Below, one piece after another: positions 6,239 through 8,208 of a DNA stretch of 8,208 nt; position 1 is the stretch's first letter, and each line of letters opens with the position of its first letter. Under the pieces are notes generated by a model, which did not search any database, was not told the origin of the DNA, and worked only from the letters and a program-made list of their open reading frames with translations. A program made the translations under genes and the position numbers. This DNA is from Halieaceae bacterium (GTDB lineage: Bacteria > Pseudomonadota > Gammaproteobacteria > Pseudomonadales > Halieaceae): NCBI GenBank assembly GCA_003523185.1, contig DPGN01000036.1, positions 22,801 to 31,008 on the forward strand, written 5' to 3'.

Positions 6239-7657
6239 TTATTGCGTTTTCTTTTGCTTACGCTTCTTCTCGGACTTCTTGATGTGAGACATCATGCGGC
6301 GTCGACGCTGGACCTGACGCTCTGTGAGCTTGTTACGGCGCTCCGCGTAGGGGTTATCGCCGGTTCGTAACTCAATGCGTATCGGCGTACCTGATAAATC
6401 TAGATGCCGACGAAACGAGTTCTCAAGATACCGAACATAGCTCTGCGGCAGGTTATCGGTCGAGTTGCCGTGAATGACGATGCGCGGTGGGTTATGTCCC
6501 CCCATGTGTGCGTAACGAAGCTTCACACGTCGGCCACGGACAACGGGCGGTGGGTGGCTAGAGACAATATCCTCGAGTAGCTGGGTCAAGCGTGGCGTCG
6601 TCAGTTTCCGCGTCGCCGACTCGTACGCACCATGTATCGAGTCATAAAGGTGCCCCACACCTGTCCCGTGCAGCGCCGATATAAAGTGGATATCGGCATA
6701 GTCGACAAATTGCAGGCGGCGCTGTAGTTCAACCTTCACCCGCTCGCGTTCATCGGACTCCATGCCATCCCATTTATTGAGCGCAACCACTAGGCCCCTA
6801 CCCGCCTCAATACATTGACCGAGCAGATGCAGATCCTGTTCGACCACGCCTTCATGAGCATCCATCAATAAAATGACAACGTTTGCTTGGTCGATGGCCT
6901 TGAGGGTTTTGACGATCGAAAATTTCTCTACTGTCTCTTTGACGTTCTTACGCCGCCGTACCCCAGCCGTGTCAATTAGGGTATAGGCATGTCCGTGGCG
7001 TTCGTACTCAATGAAAACACTATCACGCGTTGTTCCCGGCTGATCGAAGACCACCACTCTGTCCTCGCCCAACAAGCGATTGACCAAGGTCGACTTTCCC
7101 ACATTGGGCCTGCCTACCACCGCAACGCGAATGCCTGATCCGCCCTCATCTATTTCGGAATCGGTATCACCAAAGGGCGCCATCACCTCGGAGATCATTG
7201 TCCGCACACCGCGGTTGTGGGTGGCAGCGATGGTGTGCAGCTTGGCTAGACCTAAGCTGTGAAAATCACTGGCGGCAACATCTTCACCCACGCCATCAAT
7301 TTTATTGACCACAAGTTCGAAGGGTTTATTGCGCTCTCGGAGCAACCGGACGAGGCTTTGATCACCTACCTGCAAGCCTGCGCGACCATCAACCATGAGT
7401 AAAACGACGTCAGCTTCGTCAATTGCGGCCAACGACTGAGCCGCCATCGCAGCATCAATACCCTCTTCCTCGCCGGTGATACCACCCGTATCAATGACCA
7501 TAAAGCGCTGCTCATCACAGCGCCCTTCACCGTACTTTCGATCTCGGGTAAGTCCAGAATAGTCCGCAACGAGCGCATCACGGGTCTTAGTGAGCTGATT
7601 GAACAGCGAAGACTTCCCTACATTGGGGCGTCCTACCAACGCAATGACGGGAAGCAT
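6239..7657 (-). CDS. der: Ribosome-assembly GTPase Der (EngA)
   Basis: Essential GTPase with two tandem G domains that acts in maturation of the 50S ribosomal subunit. In the 472-residue product, G domain 1 has GRPNVGKSS (9-17), the switch segment YSGLTRDRKYG (33-43), DTGG (56-59), NKID (118-121) and AATHNRG (144-150). An acidic linker (about 163-174) leads to G domain 2 with GRPNVGKST (182-190), DQPGTTRDS (205-213), DTAG (229-232), NKWD (294-297) and SALHGTG (327-333). A KH-like RNA-binding domain (about 355-435) includes the HNPPRIVIHGN stretch (388-398). The tail (436-472) is very basic, as expected for rRNA contact. All nucleotide-binding motifs are intact. It starts five bases after the bamB stop, the gene order known from E. 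coli (hisS-yfgM-bamB-der), so it is co-transcribed with bamB. No strong Shine-Dalgarno is visible, so coupling to bamB translation is likely. No clear terminator follows. Confidence 0.98.
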   Translation of the reverse strand: MLPVIALVGRPNVGKSSLFNQLTKTRDALVADYSGLTRDRKYGEGRCDEQRFMVIDTGGITGEEEGIDAAMAAQSLAAIDEADVVLLMVDGRAGLQVGDQSLVRLLRERNKPFELVVNKIDGVGEDVAASDFHSLGLAKLHTIAATHNRGVRTMISEVMAPFGDTDSEIDEGGSGIRVAVVGRPNVGKSTLVNRLLGEDRVVVFDQPGTTRDSVFIEYERHGHAYTLIDTAGVRRRKNVKETVEKFSIVKTLKAIDQANVVILLMDAHEGVVEQDLHLLGQCIEAGRGLVVALNKWDGMESDERERVKVELQRRLQFVDYADIHFISALHGTGVGHLYDSIHGAYESATRKLTTPRLTQLLEDIVSSHPPPVVRGRRVKLRYAHMGGHNPPRIVIHGNSTDNLPQSYVRYLENSFRRHLDLSGTPIRIELRTGDNPYAERRNKLTERQVQRRRRMMSHIKKSEKKRKQKKTQ

Positions 7658-7662
7658 GGGAT

Positions 7663-8208
7663 TTAGTCCAGGGTCTCTAGCTCATAGGCGAGCAACTGGC
7701 CGTTATCGGCGAAGATAATCAGACGCCCACTATCGGCAATCATGTCGGCCCGCGCCGCATCGCCTCCGATCTTGGCGCGACCTACAATTTGTCCATCGAC
7801 TTGCGAGAGAAGATGCAGATACCCATCGAAGTCTACCGTTGCTACATAGCTGCTGACGGGAGTCGGCCTCGACAACTGCCGGTAACCGAGCTCAATGTTT
7901 TGCCACCTCACACCTTGACCGGTTCGCAGGAACGCACTCAGCGTACCGTCCACGTCGGCCACATAGACGTTACCAAAGCCCACGTGTGTACCCGTGACTG
8001 ACGAAACGTTCTGCTGCCAGAGTTTACGCCCGGTTCGGCTATCTAGCGCAGCGACACGCCCTTGATAACTGGCAACAAAAAGCTCAATACCCTGCTGAGT
8101 CATCGCACCGTCAATGTCGACAATACGGTCGATTTCTGAACTACCCTGCGGGACGCCAATGCGTGACTCCCACGAGACGTTTCCGGAGTTGACGTCTACA
8201 GCGACAAC
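7663..8208 (-). CDS. bamB: Outer-membrane assembly lipoprotein BamB, C-terminal part (truncated by window edge)
   Basis: BamB is a periplasmic lipoprotein and beta-propeller scaffold of the BAM complex, which folds outer-membrane proteins. The frame is open to the right edge, giving 181 visible residues; the ATG at 8103 is internal, not a start. The visible part begins with VDVNSGNVSWESRIG and contains QGSSEIDRIVDID, close to the conserved GSTEIDRLSDVD region of E. coli BamB. PQQ-like propeller blades follow: LFVASYQGRVAALD with GRKLWQQN, VYVADVDGTLSAF with GVRWQN, VATVDFDGYLHLLS and LIIFADNGQLLAYE. The N-terminal lipobox and first blades lie outside the window. Der follows after five bases, which supports the identification through conserved synteny. 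The ORF is otherwise intact. Confidence 0.95.
   Translation of the reverse strand, partial: VVAVDVNSGNVSWESRIGVPQGSSEIDRIVDIDGAMTQQGIELFVASYQGRVAALDSRTGRKLWQQNVSSVTGTHVGFGNVYVADVDGTLSAFLRTGQGVRWQNIELGYRQLSRPTPVSSYVATVDFDGYLHLLSQVDGQIVGRAKIGGDAARADMIADSGRLIIFADNGQLLAYELETLD

Noticed and set aside
6221..6240. CCAG-AG-CTGG hairpin after der as a terminator
   Set aside because: The stem has only four base pairs with a two-base loop and no T-run.
7663..8103. ATG at 8103 as the start of a 146-residue protein
   Set aside because: The frame stays open to the window edge, and the upstream residues match conserved BamB sequence, so this Met is internal.

Overview
The window looks like chromosomal DNA of a gammaproteobacterium, probably a marine or other free-living heterotroph. 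This inference rests on four things: the bamB-der gene order typical of Gammaproteobacteria, a long Pseudomonas-type isocitrate lyase, a TonB-dependent outer-membrane receptor, and moderate GC content. The genus cannot be fixed from the sequence. All DNA is accounted for by seven protein genes (one cut by the right edge) and short intergenic gaps. No RNA gene, CRISPR array, insertion sequence or prophage remnant was seen, and no gene-free stretch exceeds 140 bases.

Left part, plus strand (1-3054): a tight three-gene unit encodes a BtuB-like TonB-dependent receptor, a CobO/BtuR corrinoid adenosyltransferase and a small cysteine-free membrane protein of unknown family with about six predicted membrane segments. 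The stop codon of the receptor is part of the ribosome binding site of cobO, and the membrane gene's GTG start directly follows the cobO stop. The unit reads as a corrinoid (vitamin B12) scavenging and activation operon. The membrane protein is the least explained gene here and could be an inner-membrane corrinoid transport component. Any promoter or cobalamin riboswitch would lie left of the window, because the receptor ATG is at base 1.

Middle part, minus strand (3075-4420): an HxlR-family regulator is followed by a class II aldolase/adducin-family enzyme. They are 11 bases apart and probably translationally coupled. The enzyme keeps its three metal-binding histidines but has Ala where fuculose-1-phosphate aldolase has its catalytic Glu, so it is probably not a classical aldolase. 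This unit converges on the B12 unit with a 20-base gap and no clear terminator.

Right part, minus strand (4466-8208): bamB (C-terminal part only) and der form the conserved outer-membrane assembly / ribosome-assembly GTPase pair. Downstream is aceA (isocitrate lyase, glyoxylate shunt) with its own candidate promoter, two inverted repeats in its 137-base upstream region, and a strong intrinsic terminator at its end. AceA, with malate synthase elsewhere, would allow growth on acetate and fatty acids. No direct functional link between the three blocks is evident.
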